The position numbers and the translations under genes were made by a program. This document shows, piece by piece, positions 1 to 8,621 of a stretch of DNA of 13,906 bases. The first letter of the stretch is position 1, and every line of letters begins with the position of its first letter. The notes under the pieces are model-generated. The model had not been told where the DNA came from, made no database searches, and saw nothing but the letters and a program-made list of their open reading frames with translations. The DNA comes from CAYMKE01 sp964390955 (GTDB taxonomy: Bacteria > Bacteroidota > Bacteroidia > Bacteroidales > JBBRXJ01), in the NCBI GenBank assembly GCA_964390955.1, contig CAYMKE010000066.1:1-13906 (forward strand). The letters are read 5' to 3'.

Positions 1-165
1 ATCATTAACTAATTTTTCACATCTTAATATTGCATGTTAGAACGCAACTTGGTATTAGAGCATTACAGGACATTTTACAGGTGCTGTTTTGTGGAACTTC
101 CGTTATAACTTGTTAGGTGTTTCGGGAATGCAGGTTGTTAATGGTTCATTTGATTTATTAGCAAG

Positions 166-3100
166 TTACGAATGTTTCATGTATTTTGAGGGATATTGGT
201 CAAACTGTTCTTTGAAACATTTTATAAAATAAGAGCTGTTTCGGAACCCTGTCATTTGAGTAACCTGGCCAACCGTGTATTTTTTTGTTTGCAATAATAA
301 TGCAGCCCTGTTTAATCTAATTTTACGAATCAATTCATTAACAGAAATCCCGGTGATGGATTTAACTTTATTAAATAAATTGGTTCGTCCCATATTCATT
401 TCCAAAACCAAATCATTTATTGACAACGAAGGATTATTAATGTTTTTTTCAATAATTCCCATTAGTTTATACATGAATTCTTCATTTGCAGTGGTTAACG
501 TTTTCTTTTCTGCCTTGTTGGATAACAGGTTTTTGTGGAATTTATCTTTTAACAGTTTGCGCGAAGAAAGAAGGTTTTGTATGCGTATCAGGAGTAAATC
601 CAGGTCAAAAGGTTTGGTGATATATGCATCTGCACCTGCCTTGAATCCTTTTATTTGATCTTCGTTTTGTTTACGGGCTGTAAGCAGTATAACAGGGATG
701 TGACTTGTCTTGGGGTTGTTTTTGACTTTTTTACACATTTCAAAGCCATCCATTTCCGGCATCAGGACATCGGCAATAATCAAATCAGGCAATGTATTGT
801 CAATAATTCTCATTGCTTCCACTCCGTTATATGCTTTAGCTACTTTGAATCGTTGTTCCAGTAACTCGCCTATGTATTTTTGCAATTCAACATTATCTTC
901 TACCATTAATATCAGAACATCGTTTTTTGAGGACTTCCAGGGAAGATTCTCTTGCGGTTTATTTTTAGATAAAAGCTGGGAGCCAATTTCTTCCATGACC
1001 ACTTCTGAACTGGAAGAAGTTTGTTGTTTTACTTGTGATTCATTAAGTATTTCGTTTTTATTGAACAGGGCCTTTGAAATAGGAAGTTTTACATTGAATA
1101 CACTTCCTTTTCCTTTGGTGCTGTCTACATTTATTTCTCCCCTGTGAAGATTTACCAATTCATATACCAATGATAAGCCAAGGCCAATACCTCCTGCTAC
1201 TTGTTGATGATTTTCATGCGCCTGGTAAAACCGTTCAAATATTTTGTTTAGATCTTTTTCGTCAATACCAACTCCGGTATCCTGGACACTGATTATAATA
1301 TATTCATTTTCATTTTCATCTCTTTCAACGTTTATTTTCAACGATATGGAATCGCCTATGTTTGTGTATTTGAAGGCATTTGACAAGAGGTTGTAAATGA
1401 TTTTTTCCAATTTATCAGAATCAAACCAGCCGGTGATTTTTTTTCGTTGCGAATAAAAATTATATTTTATTTTCCGTTGATTTGCAATGTCAATAAATAT
1501 CTGGTAAATGGATTTAATAAACGGGACAAGGTCATCATTGTTCAGGCTTAATTTTTGTGATCCTGAATCCAGTTTACGGATATCCATTAATTGATTCACC
1601 AAACGCTTAAGTTTTTCACTCATTCGTTCAATCAAACTCAAGGATTCTTTTGCCTGATTGTTTTTTAAGTCTTTCATTTGCTGCTTAAGACGCTTAACAG
1701 GGCCTAAGATCAATGAGAGAATAGTGCTGAATTCATGCGATACATTCATGAAGAAGCGAATCTTTAACTGGTCTATTTCATGTTGTTTTGCTGTTTTAAC
1801 TTTTGCTATTTTATTTTTATTACGGTAAGCGATCACTTTGAATGCACCTAAAATCATTAGTCCAAAAATCAATAAATAAATTATTTTGGCAAAAGGAGAC
1901 CTGTACCACGGGGGAAGCACTTTTACAGACAGGGTGGTGCCTTTATCATAAATGCCTTTGTCATTTATTTTTTTGACATGAAAAACATAGTTTCCCGGAG
2001 GCAACTGGGTATAAGTGGCGGAACGAGACGAAACATCCGAATGAATCCATTTTTTATCATAGCCTTCTAATTTGTAGACATATCGCTGCTGGGATGAATT
2101 CAGGTAATTTAAAGCAGAAAATTCAAATGTAACAATATTATGCTGTGGTTCAAGGGTTATCTTTTTTGTTTCTGTAATATTATATTTTAAAGGAGATTTT
2201 TTATTTTTCAGTTGAACCGGTTTATTGTAAATTTTGAGCCCTGTAATATAAACAGGTGTATTGATGTATGTATTATGGAATATATTTTCCGGATAAAAAG
2301 CATAAAATCCTTTGTTACGCCCGCCTAAAAATATTTCTTCTTGTGGTGATATATAACTGCATTGTCTGTTGATAATGAGTCCTTCTTTGCGCCCGTAATT
2401 ATAGAATTGCATGTTTTTGATATCCAACATTGAGATTTCAGATTCACAATGAAGCCAGATACGATCAGGATGATTTCCAATTATGTTTTTGACGAGGTTA
2501 TTAGACAATCCGTCTTTTTTATAAAAATGCTTAAATTCATTGGTTATTGGATTAAGCAGATTTAATCCGTTTTGGGTTCCGATCCATACAGTCGAATCAG
2601 ACATTGGATAGGTGCAATAAACGTTGTTGTCACTCAGGCTGTTAGGATTCTTATAGTCTTTGAGGTACTCCACGCTTTTCTTTGTATATGGATTGTATGC
2701 GTATAATCCATAATATGTTGAAAACCATAATATTCCATTAGGGCTTTCATTGATTTTCCTGACTTTGTAATAACTGAAAGTAGTATCTTGTTGATAATGT
2801 TTAAACGTATTGGTTTTAGGATTGTAACTATCCATGCCTTCCTGAGTCGCAATCCATATCATTCCTCTTGGGTCTTCGTGTATATCATAGATCACAGGGT
2901 GTGTCAGGTGGCCAGGTGTATTTATTTTATTCATCAATTGTCTGTTAATTTTTTGTGTCTTTTCATTTATAATAGTGATCCCTTTCGTGGTTCCAAACCA
3001 CAATTGATCTTCTCCTACATGAGAAATTACAGAAATATAATTGCTTGTAATTGGATTTTCGCCTGTACTTTTTAAACGAATATATTTTGATCGTTCTTTA

Positions 3101-4314
3101 TTAAGAATTTTCAATCCGTTTCCAAATGTTCCTATCCAGGTTTTTCCTACACTGTCAACATAAATTACTTTGTTGTAATCTTTCGTTTTTTCGCCTTGTT
3201 GTTCACAAATATAAAAATTATCAGAAAACATGTTACCCAGTGGAGAATACTTAAAGAGCCCAAATGATGTAGAGACCCAAATAATGTCTTGTATGTCTTC
3301 GTATATGCTTCCTATTATGCACTTGTCTTTTTTGATAGGGGAATGAATGTTGTTAGCAAAAAGGCTCAAACTGTCATTCCCGGGAAAATATTCATAAAGT
3401 AAATGTTCGACTCCTATCCAAAGTTTATCATCTTTTGATTTATATAAGGCTACATGGTTATGAATGATGTTTTTTGATATTGTAGCATTTGTTTTCCGGG
3501 GAAAGGAAAACGATTCATTATTTGTATTAAAACGATAGACTTTCCCGGAGATAGTAGACAATAATATAATTCCGTTATCAGCTATAATATGGCTTATAAT
3601 GATACTGTCTCGGATATTCCTTTGGTTATCATGTGGAATAAACTGTTTAAAGGTGTGTTCTTTTTTATCAAACCTGCAAAGGCCATGTCCCCAAGAAGAA
3701 ATCCATAAATAATCACCATTGCCTTTATTTATATCTTTAATACTTAAATTTTTATTTTCTAAAAAAGGAAACCGCTGTATCCTGTCATTTTCTTTGTCAT
3801 ACTTACATAACCCTTTTTCTGTACCGATCCATACTTCATTATCTTCATCAATGAAAACGCATTTTAAATAGTTACTAGGTAAGGTATAAGGGTCATTTTT
3901 TTTATGAAAATAGTGTTTAAATTTATCTTTTTTCCGGTTGTAATAGTTTAACCCAAAATATGTAGCAACCCATAAGTTTTGATGCTCGTCTTCTGCAATA
4001 TCTTTAATATCATTATTGCTTATGCTGTTGGTATCAGACGGATCGTGAAGATAGAGTTTGAAATCGTATGCATCATACCGGTTGAGTCCATTTTGTGTGC
4101 CAATCCATATGAATCCTTTGCTGTCTTTAAAAACCAAAGAAACCAAATTCGAGGACAGTCCGTCCTGTAATGTATAATTAATAAAAAAGGGTTCAGCAGA
4201 AGGTTGGATGACTTTTTGGGCTGAAGTGATTTGAAATAAGCATGAAAATATGAATGTTAATATAACATATCGCATTATAAACATTCGAAAAATTTTCTTT
4301 TTTAAAAAATTCAT
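166..4314 (-). CDS. Hybrid two-component system sensor/regulator (HTCS) with periplasmic beta-propeller and AraC-type output
   Basis: This 1382-residue one-protein signalling system should sense a periplasmic ligand and act directly on DNA. The domain order is: signal/membrane segment about 11-32 (ending TSAQ); many Reg_prop propeller repeats about 45-680 (first one DGLSSN at 51, then FIWIGTQNGLNRYD); Y_Y_Y domain about 715-800; transmembrane helix about 807-830; HisKA with His860; HATPase with N-box NLLSNAFKYT (975-984), DTGVGI (1012-1017) and GGIGLGL (1041-1047); receiver with acidic ED 1139-1140, phospho-acceptor D1182 and K1234; and a C-terminal AraC-type double helix-turn-helix about 1280-1380. 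The length is normal for the family. The H-box is odd: it reads SHEFSTILSLI where the family usually has SHEFRTPLTLI. ATG at 4314 is the longest start; ATGs at residues 11 and 14 would still keep the membrane segment. Family members usually control polysaccharide-use operons. No susC/susD or glycoside hydrolase is visible here, so the target is unknown. Confidence 0.96.
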   Translation of the reverse strand: MNFLKKKIFRMFIMRYVILTFIFSCLFQITSAQKVIQPSAEPFFINYTLQDGLSSNLVSLVFKDSKGFIWIGTQNGLNRYDAYDFKLYLHDPSDTNSISNNDIKDIAEDEHQNLWVATYFGLNYYNRKKDKFKHYFHKKNDPYTLPSNYLKCVFIDEDNEVWIGTEKGLCKYDKENDRIQRFPFLENKNLSIKDINKGNGDYLWISSWGHGLCRFDKKEHTFKQFIPHDNQRNIRDSIIISHIIADNGIILLSTISGKVYRFNTNNESFSFPRKTNATISKNIIHNHVALYKSKDDKLWIGVEHLLYEYFPGNDSLSLFANNIHSPIKKDKCIIGSIYEDIQDIIWVSTSFGLFKYSPLGNMFSDNFYICEQQGEKTKDYNKVIYVDSVGKTWIGTFGNGLKILNKERSKYIRLKSTGENPITSNYISVISHVGEDQLWFGTTKGITIINEKTQKINRQLMNKINTPGHLTHPVIYDIHEDPRGMIWIATQEGMDSYNPKTNTFKHYQQDTTFSYYKVRKINESPNGILWFSTYYGLYAYNPYTKKSVEYLKDYKNPNSLSDNNVYCTYPMSDSTVWIGTQNGLNLLNPITNEFKHFYKKDGLSNNLVKNIIGNHPDRIWLHCESEISMLDIKNMQFYNYGRKEGLIINRQCSYISPQEEIFLGGRNKGFYAFYPENIFHNTYINTPVYITGLKIYNKPVQLKNKKSPLKYNITETKKITLEPQHNIVTFEFSALNYLNSSQQRYVYKLEGYDKKWIHSDVSSRSATYTQLPPGNYVFHVKKINDKGIYDKGTTLSVKVLPPWYRSPFAKIIYLLIFGLMILGAFKVIAYRNKNKIAKVKTAKQHEIDQLKIRFFMNVSHEFSTILSLILGPVKRLKQQMKDLKNNQAKESLSLIERMSEKLKRLVNQLMDIRKLDSGSQKLSLNNDDLVPFIKSIYQIFIDIANQRKIKYNFYSQRKKITGWFDSDKLEKIIYNLLSNAFKYTNIGDSISLKINVERDENENEYIIISVQDTGVGIDEKDLNKIFERFYQAHENHQQVAGGIGLGLSLVYELVNLHRGEINVDSTKGKGSVFNVKLPISKALFNKNEILNESQVKQQTSSSSEVVMEEIGSQLLSKNKPQENLPWKSSKNDVLILMVEDNVELQKYIGELLEQRFKVAKAYNGVEAMRIIDNTLPDLIIADVLMPEMDGFEMCKKVKNNPKTSHIPVILLTARKQNEDQIKGFKAGADAYITKPFDLDLLLIRIQNLLSSRKLLKDKFHKNLLSNKAEKKTLTTANEEFMYKLMGIIEKNINNPSLSINDLVLEMNMGRTNLFNKVKSITGISVNELIRKIRLNRAALLLQTKKYTVGQVTQMTGFRNSSYFIKCFKEQFDQYPSKYMKHS

Positions 4315-4507
4315 TCATTTAGATTTTTGAATAATAACCTTATCTCGGTCAAATGATAATATATTATAATTTATATTTTCCTTTGTAACAGGATATATAA
4401 ATTATAAAAATTGAAGTTTAATATAGATCATAAGGCAATCATTATTAAAGGCCTTTCTTTTATAAAAATATTACTAAAATAAAAAAATAATTTAATAATC
4501 AATATTT

Positions 4508-6202
4508 TTATTCAAGTTTATTCAATTCTTCATTTACAAAAGACATTAATTCAGAAACATATTTCTTAGAAAAATCAAAACGGATTCCTGCTGCATTATA
4601 TATTTCGGAAATTGTGGCAGTATAGCCTAAACTAAGTGCTTGTTCATATTGATCTAATGCTTTTGAAGGATTTTTTTTGTAGTTTTTCCAGATGGCAATA
4701 GCTCCTAATTCTGCAATAGCATATTCTATATAATATAACGGGACTTCAAAAATATGAAGTTGTTTTTGCCATAAATTGCCCCTGTATTCATCCAGTCCAT
4801 GCCAATTTGTTATATGACCGCCAAATTCAGCGTGTATTTCAAGCCAGGCATTTGTCCGGTCCTGGGGCTTATGTTTGGGATGGGTATAGAGCCATTGTTG
4901 AAACCTGTCAATAATAGCTACCCATGGAAACACGTTCAATACACCTTCTAGCTGGTTTCGTTTAGCCCGTATCATATCTTCTTTTTTATTAAAAAATAAA
5001 TACCACTGATCCATGGAGATCAACTCCATAGACATGGAAGCCAACTCAGCGACTTCGGATGGAAAATCTTTAAATTCCAATAAATCAAGATGGGCTGACA
5101 AAAATGAATGGATGGCATGTCCGCATTCATGCATGATGGTTTCCAGGTCGCGTAAATTATGTGTGGCATTCATAAATATAAATGGGATATTGCTCTCGTA
5201 CAGCGGATAATTAAATCCTCCCGGAGCTTTTCCTTTTCTCGATTCAAGGTCAAAATGTCCTTTGGTTTTCATGGTTTTAATAAATGAACCGAATTTAGGC
5301 CGGATATTTGTAAATGCAGTAATTGTTTTTTCAACAAGTTCATCTACCGTTGAAAACGGTTTGAGCGGTGGTTTCATGTCAGTATCTACAGATAGGTCCC
5401 AGGGCCTGAGTTTATCCAACTGTAGTTTTTCTTTTCGTTTGGATAATAATTGATCAACAAGCGGGCAAATTTCACTTTTGATGGATTCGTGAAATGTAAA
5501 ACAATCATCCGGTGAGTAATCAAATCTTCCCAGATCAGCAAATTTATAGTCCCTGAAATTATTAAATCCTGCATTTATGGCTACCTGGTGTCGCTTATTA
5601 ATCAAATCCGTAAGCAATGCATTAAGATCGTCTTGTTTCTCCAGCCTGGTATTTTGAATTTTTACAAAAACCTCTTTTCGGATTGCCTGGTCTGTTTCTT
5701 TTAAATGATTTGATGCCTGTTGAAGTGTCAGCTCGTTCCCCTGATGTTCTATGGTCATTGCACCGGTTATTTTTCCGTATTCCTGCTCTTTATTTTGGAT
5801 CTCTGTGAATAATGAAATGTTTTCTTCACGGAATATTTCAAAACGTTTTTTTATGGTGCGGAGCATGACAATAAATTCATTGCCTTTCAAGTCTTGTATA
5901 AATGAATTATGAATGAGTTTTTTGTCAAGTTCGTTTGAATGTTTAGTGACCAACGGGTACACGTGATTAATGAAATGTTTATACGCACCGGATAGTTCTT
6001 CATTATCTGTATGGCAATTTGTCCTGATATACCGCCATCCCAGCTCTTCCGAAACCATTGCTTCGAGTTCACTCCTGTCTTTCAGCCATTGTTTTAGTTC
6101 ATCAGGTGAGTTGATCTTTCGATGAATGAGTTCATTATAAAAAGGTTCTATGGTTTTCCACGAATCTACCGTTAGTTTGGAGGGGATATAAGTGCGGTTC
6201 AT
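4508..6202 (-). CDS. M3-family zinc oligoendopeptidase (PepF-related, 'not PepF' type)
   Basis: This is a 564-residue soluble metallopeptidase that should hydrolyse short peptides in the cytoplasm. The zinc-binding HEXXH motif is HECGH at 358-362, inside TIMHECGHAIHSFLSAH. A glutamate in PSEVAELAS (probably E386, 28 residues after H358) is the likely third zinc ligand. The downstream YYIEYAIAELGAIAIW segment (490-505) and the NAAGIRFDFS C-terminus are typical of the compact M3 oligoendopeptidase group of about 550-570 residues. No signal peptide is visible. The start MNRTYIPSKL fits the family. The upstream sequence turns into a 9-bp tandem repeat only 9 nt before the ATG, so its promoter must lie in or beyond that array. 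The next gene downstream is the HTCS, 193 nt away, so co-transcription is uncertain. Confidence 0.93.
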   Translation of the reverse strand: MNRTYIPSKLTVDSWKTIEPFYNELIHRKINSPDELKQWLKDRSELEAMVSEELGWRYIRTNCHTDNEELSGAYKHFINHVYPLVTKHSNELDKKLIHNSFIQDLKGNEFIVMLRTIKKRFEIFREENISLFTEIQNKEQEYGKITGAMTIEHQGNELTLQQASNHLKETDQAIRKEVFVKIQNTRLEKQDDLNALLTDLINKRHQVAINAGFNNFRDYKFADLGRFDYSPDDCFTFHESIKSEICPLVDQLLSKRKEKLQLDKLRPWDLSVDTDMKPPLKPFSTVDELVEKTITAFTNIRPKFGSFIKTMKTKGHFDLESRKGKAPGGFNYPLYESNIPFIFMNATHNLRDLETIMHECGHAIHSFLSAHLDLLEFKDFPSEVAELASMSMELISMDQWYLFFNKKEDMIRAKRNQLEGVLNVFPWVAIIDRFQQWLYTHPKHKPQDRTNAWLEIHAEFGGHITNWHGLDEYRGNLWQKQLHIFEVPLYYIEYAIAELGAIAIWKNYKKNPSKALDQYEQALSLGYTATISEIYNAAGIRFDFSKKYVSELMSFVNEELNKLE

Positions 6203-6211
6203 ATGTTTATA

Positions 6212-6382
6212 ATTGAGTTGATTAAGTTGATTGAGTTAATTAAGTTAATTGAGTTNNNNNNNNNNNNNNNNNNNNNNNNNNNNNNNNNNNNNNNNNNNNN
6301 NNNNNNNNNNNNNNNNNNNNNNNNNNNNNNNNNNNNNNNNNNNNNNNNNNNNNNNATTGAGTTGATTAAGTTGATTGAGATT
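6212..6382. repeat. 9-bp tandem repeat array interrupted by an assembly gap
   Basis: Plus-strand units follow ATT(G/A)AGTT(G/A). Readable copies are at 6212, 6221, 6230, 6239 and 6248 (cut by the Ns), then at 6356 and 6365, with a decayed copy at 6374. Alternation of G/A at position 4 suggests an 18-bp super-period. Because 9 is divisible by 3, the array translates without a shift as an LIE/LIK-type string, which creates spurious open frames on both strands. In the frame of the downstream peptidase, units ending in TTA give TAA on the minus strand, so the array cannot be an N-terminal extension of that protein. The true copy number is unknown. Confidence 0.9.
6256..6355. other. 100-N scaffold gap
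   Basis: Exactly 100 consecutive Ns, the conventional placeholder for a gap of unknown length, lie inside the 9-bp tandem array. The flanks on both sides are the same repeat, so the break probably comes from collapsed or unresolved repeat copies. Sequence other than repeats could also be missing. Confidence 0.97.
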
Positions 6383-6682
6383 ATCAGGCAGCTCGGTATA
6401 GATAGAACCTTTTATAATCATGCTCGTGTGTGTTAAAAGCCTTATCATGGAGGTTTCATATGTTTTAAAGTTAAAGGTTTATACTTTTATATAAAAAGCA
6501 AGCGTAATGAAGCCTGCTCCGTAAGGAAGAATGACTGTATCGGGGTTAGCGAATATTATGGACAAACACTAAATACTCGTGTTGGTAAAACATAATCAAA
6601 ATATATTAAAAGTGCACTGCAAGATGATCTGATTTGCCATGGAACAGTGAAAATACATAAATTTTGTGAAGAGGTTTGAAAT
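6383..6682. other. Gene-free spacer between the tandem array and the DUF5606 gene
   Basis: These 300 bases hold no credible coding frame on either strand. The middle (6498-6570) contains a decayed copy of the palindromic repeat found at the right end of the window. No convincing terminator is seen: a CACTG/CAGTG pair around 6620-6650 has only a 5-bp stem. Confidence 0.6.
6498..6570 (-). repeat. Degenerate copy of the palindromic repeat A
   Basis: Two pieces match the reverse complement of the element at 13832-13906, in the same order. The first, 6498-6512 (GCAAGCGTAATGAAG), matches 14 of 15 bases. The second, 6545-6567 (starting GTTAGCGAATATTATGGAC), matches 21 of 23, ending in the diagnostic ATTATGGACAAAC. 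In the intact element the two pieces are contiguous. Here 32 bases of unrelated sequence separate them and the central CCCCAAAA hairpin is gone. This is an old, rearranged arm rather than a complete copy. Confidence 0.65.
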
Positions 6683-7243
6683 TTACGAAGAAGAATTGGC
6701 TTTCTTTTGTGTGGTGTTTTCTTTTTTAGCCGTGTCTTTTTGTGTTTTCGGAGTATCTTTTTTTGCAGAAGTATTTTTGTTTTCTTTATTATCCGATGGT
6801 TTGTTTTCTTCTTCTTGATTCTCAGTTTCTTTTTCTTCTTTATCTTCTTCTGCTTCTTCGAAATTCAACAGTTGCATTTCATTAAGCATATAATACCATT
6901 TAAGCACTTTTTTAATATCAGAAATATAAACCCTTTCTTCGTCAAATTCAGGTAATACTTCTTTGAAATATGCTTTGAGATCGGCATTATCAGCTTTATG
7001 ATTGATGCATTTTTTTCCTTCTTCTTTTTTGTGAATTTTTTTCAGTACATCTTCCAAAGGAACTTCTTCATCTACAGTGTAAATAGCAATGTCTTCGAGC
7101 ATACTTATTTTTGCAGATGAAGGCACATTCATTCGTTTTTTGGAATCCAGTGATTCGACAATTACTCCGTTTCTCCCCTGGGAGATAAATTTGAAAAGGC
7201 CCTGGTGGCCAGAAATAGCTAAATAGTCTTTTAACATTCCCAT
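6683..7243 (-). CDS. DUF5606 family protein
   Basis: This 186-residue cytoplasmic protein is of a kind I associate with Bacteroidota (DUF5606); its function is not established. The conserved part is about residues 3-130: MLKDYLAISGHQGLFKFI, then GRNGVIVESLDSKKRMNVP, then ISMLEDIAIYT and YISDIKKVLKWYYMLNEMQLL. The start of this pattern reads like a small beta-rich domain. From about residue 131 the protein becomes a highly charged tail rich in E, K, N, T and Q, ending KKANSSS, which should be disordered. ATG at residue 3 is an equally good start. It sits 60 nt downstream of the TerB/J-domain gene with its own promoter-like box, so it may be transcribed both with that operon and separately. Confidence 0.85.
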   Translation of the reverse strand: MGMLKDYLAISGHQGLFKFISQGRNGVIVESLDSKKRMNVPSSAKISMLEDIAIYTVDEEVPLEDVLKKIHKKEEGKKCINHKADNADLKAYFKEVLPEFDEERVYISDIKKVLKWYYMLNEMQLLNFEEAEEDKEEKETENQEEENKPSDNKENKNTSAKKDTPKTQKDTAKKENTTQKKANSSS

Positions 7244-7268
7244 AGTTAATAATATATTTAAAATATTA

Positions 7269-7276
7269 CAAATATA
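7269..7276 (-). promoter_or_regulatory. Candidate Bacteroidota -7 box for the DUF5606 gene
   Basis: The minus-strand sequence TATATTTG is an exact match to the Bacteroidota -7 consensus TAnnTTTG. It ends 25 nt before the ATG at 7243, giving a short leader of about 19 nt. No TTTG is found at the expected -33 distance, so the call is tentative in such AT-rich DNA. Confidence 0.38.
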
Positions 7277-7303
7277 AAACAGATTTATACGATATAAAAA
7301 AAA

Positions 7304-8026
7304 TTATTTAAATCCTCGTTCTTTTTTTATTTTTTCAAACGCTTCATTTACTTTTTGAAATTTTTTTTCAGCTTCATTTTTTACATCTTCTCCAAGATAG
7401 CTGACTTTGTCAGGATGATATTTAAGTGCCATTTTCCTGTATGCTTTTTTTATATCTTCATTTGATGCATGTTTGTCAATATTCAGTATTTTATATGCAG
7501 AATCTGTTTTCTTAATAAACATTGATTTAATGGATTCATAATCATTTGGGTTTATCTTCAGGTGTAGTCCGATAAATTGAAGCAGGTTTAATTCTTCATT
7601 GTTAATTTTACCGTCGGCTTGTGCTATTCCAAAGAGAAAATGAAGCATTTGAAGGCGTGAGGAATAATCAAGTCGTCTGGCTATTTGATGGCATATGTCT
7701 TTCACGGGGATGGTGCGTTTTAACAGGTCCTGTAAATAACCGATGCCTTCTGATGCAGCAGCCGGGCCAAAGGTTTGAATAAAATAGTTTTTGACATAAT
7801 ATAATTCCGACCGCATCACTTTTCCATCAGCTTTCATCATGGCGGCTACCAATACCAGCAGGCTCATCATAAAATCTCCGGGCGTTGTGGTACGTTGATT
7901 ATACTGTTGGAGTTGATCAGGGCCCTGATCAATCATAGATCCCACCAGGAATCCTATGATTCCGCCAAGCGGGCCTAATAATGCCCATCCCAGGCCGCCA
8001 CCAATCCATTTAGCAAATTTTTTCAT
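7304..8026 (-). CDS. TerB-like/J-domain co-chaperone (DjlA-like)
   Basis: This 240-residue protein has three parts. The N-terminus is a glycine-rich hydrophobic stretch, about 8-31 (IGGGLGWALLGPLGGIIG), that could insert in or associate with the membrane. A TerB-like helical domain spans about 48-165, with two acidic repeats, KADGKVMRSE (65-74) and QADGKINNEE (136-145). A C-terminal J domain spans about 176-235, with HPD at 204-206 in LKYHPDK. By family analogy it recruits DnaK (Hsp70) and stimulates its ATPase, possibly at the membrane. The architecture resembles DjlA. Its start overlaps the end of coaE by 17 nt, which implies translational coupling. No unusual residues were seen in the HPD loop. 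Confidence 0.92.
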   Translation of the reverse strand: MKKFAKWIGGGLGWALLGPLGGIIGFLVGSMIDQGPDQLQQYNQRTTTPGDFMMSLLVLVAAMMKADGKVMRSELYYVKNYFIQTFGPAAASEGIGYLQDLLKRTIPVKDICHQIARRLDYSSRLQMLHFLFGIAQADGKINNEELNLLQFIGLHLKINPNDYESIKSMFIKKTDSAYKILNIDKHASNEDIKKAYRKMALKYHPDKVSYLGEDVKNEAEKKFQKVNEAFEKIKKERGFK

Positions 8027-8621
8027 TATTGTTCCTCTTATTTTGTGTTAAACTGCTATGAATGCTTAGTATTTGTGGTAATACCAGTTCATGTTGGTGA
8101 TTGTAAATCACCCTGTCGCACCTGTTTATTTTTTCATCTTCCGGCATTTGATTAGCCATCCTTTTTTTTATGTCATCAATATTTATACCATCCCTTTCTA
8201 AAAGCCGTTTGATCCTTAGTGATTCAGGACAGGAAATCCCGATCACTTCATCCAATAATTCATCAAACCTGCTTTCAAAAAGTATAGCTGCTTCAGCAAT
8301 TATATATGGAGCATTTATTTTATTTTCACTCCATTGGATAAATAATGATTTAACCTTTGGATGAATTATATTATTTATTGTTTTTAATGCAGCCGGATCA
8401 TTAAAAATAATTTCTGATAATTTTGCTCTTAAAAGCTTTTCTCCTGAATAGATATCTTTCCCAAATGTTTTTTTTAATATGTTTTTAGTGTATTCATCCT
8501 GTTCCATGATCTTTTTGGCTTCCTGATCAGCATTAAAATGCGGAATGCCAAGTATTTCAAAAATTTTGCAAACAATGGTTTTGCCACTCCCAATGCCCCC
8601 GGTGATGCCAATTTTTTTCAT
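8010..8621 (-). CDS. coaE: Dephospho-CoA kinase
   Basis: This enzyme phosphorylates the 3'-hydroxyl of the ribose of dephospho-CoA using ATP, the last step of coenzyme A synthesis, in the cytoplasm. It has 203 residues, normal for CoaE. The P-loop is GGIGSGKT (8-15), directly after MKKIGIT. Other family signatures are FNADQEAKKI (29-38, with D32 as the likely catalytic aspartate), IIHPKV (85-90), AILFES (112-117) and the lid/adenine-side pattern RMANQMPEDEKINRCDRVIYN (154-174). The ATG follows the YbbR-gene stop with no intervening base (TAAATG), and the last 17 nt overlap the next gene. It is therefore inside a tightly coupled operon. Confidence 0.96.
   Translation of the reverse strand: MKKIGITGGIGSGKTIVCKIFEILGIPHFNADQEAKKIMEQDEYTKNILKKTFGKDIYSGEKLLRAKLSEIIFNDPAALKTINNIIHPKVKSLFIQWSENKINAPYIIAEAAILFESRFDELLDEVIGISCPESLRIKRLLERDGINIDDIKKRMANQMPEDEKINRCDRVIYNHQHELVLPQILSIHSSLTQNKRNNNEKIC

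Noticed and set aside
1..165. A gene entering from the left edge
   Set aside because: All six frames are stopped within the first 40 bases or so, and no recognisable protein or RNA was seen. AACTTCCGTTATAACTTG at about 98 faintly resembles repeat A but is too short and gapped to claim.
710..1147. Open frames opposite the HTCS, peptidase and kinase genes (for example 710-1147 and 275-658 plus strand)
   Set aside because: They are antisense to strong domains and their translations show no recognisable motifs.
4438..4462. Terminator after the M3 peptidase (AAAGGCCTTT palindrome)
   Set aside because: The palindrome has no loop and is only 10 nt, in very AT-rich sequence.
6203..6448. Open frames running through the tandem array on both strands
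   Set aside because: They exist because the 9-bp unit keeps phase and the Ns contain no stops. The protein would be a three-residue repeat with unknown residues.
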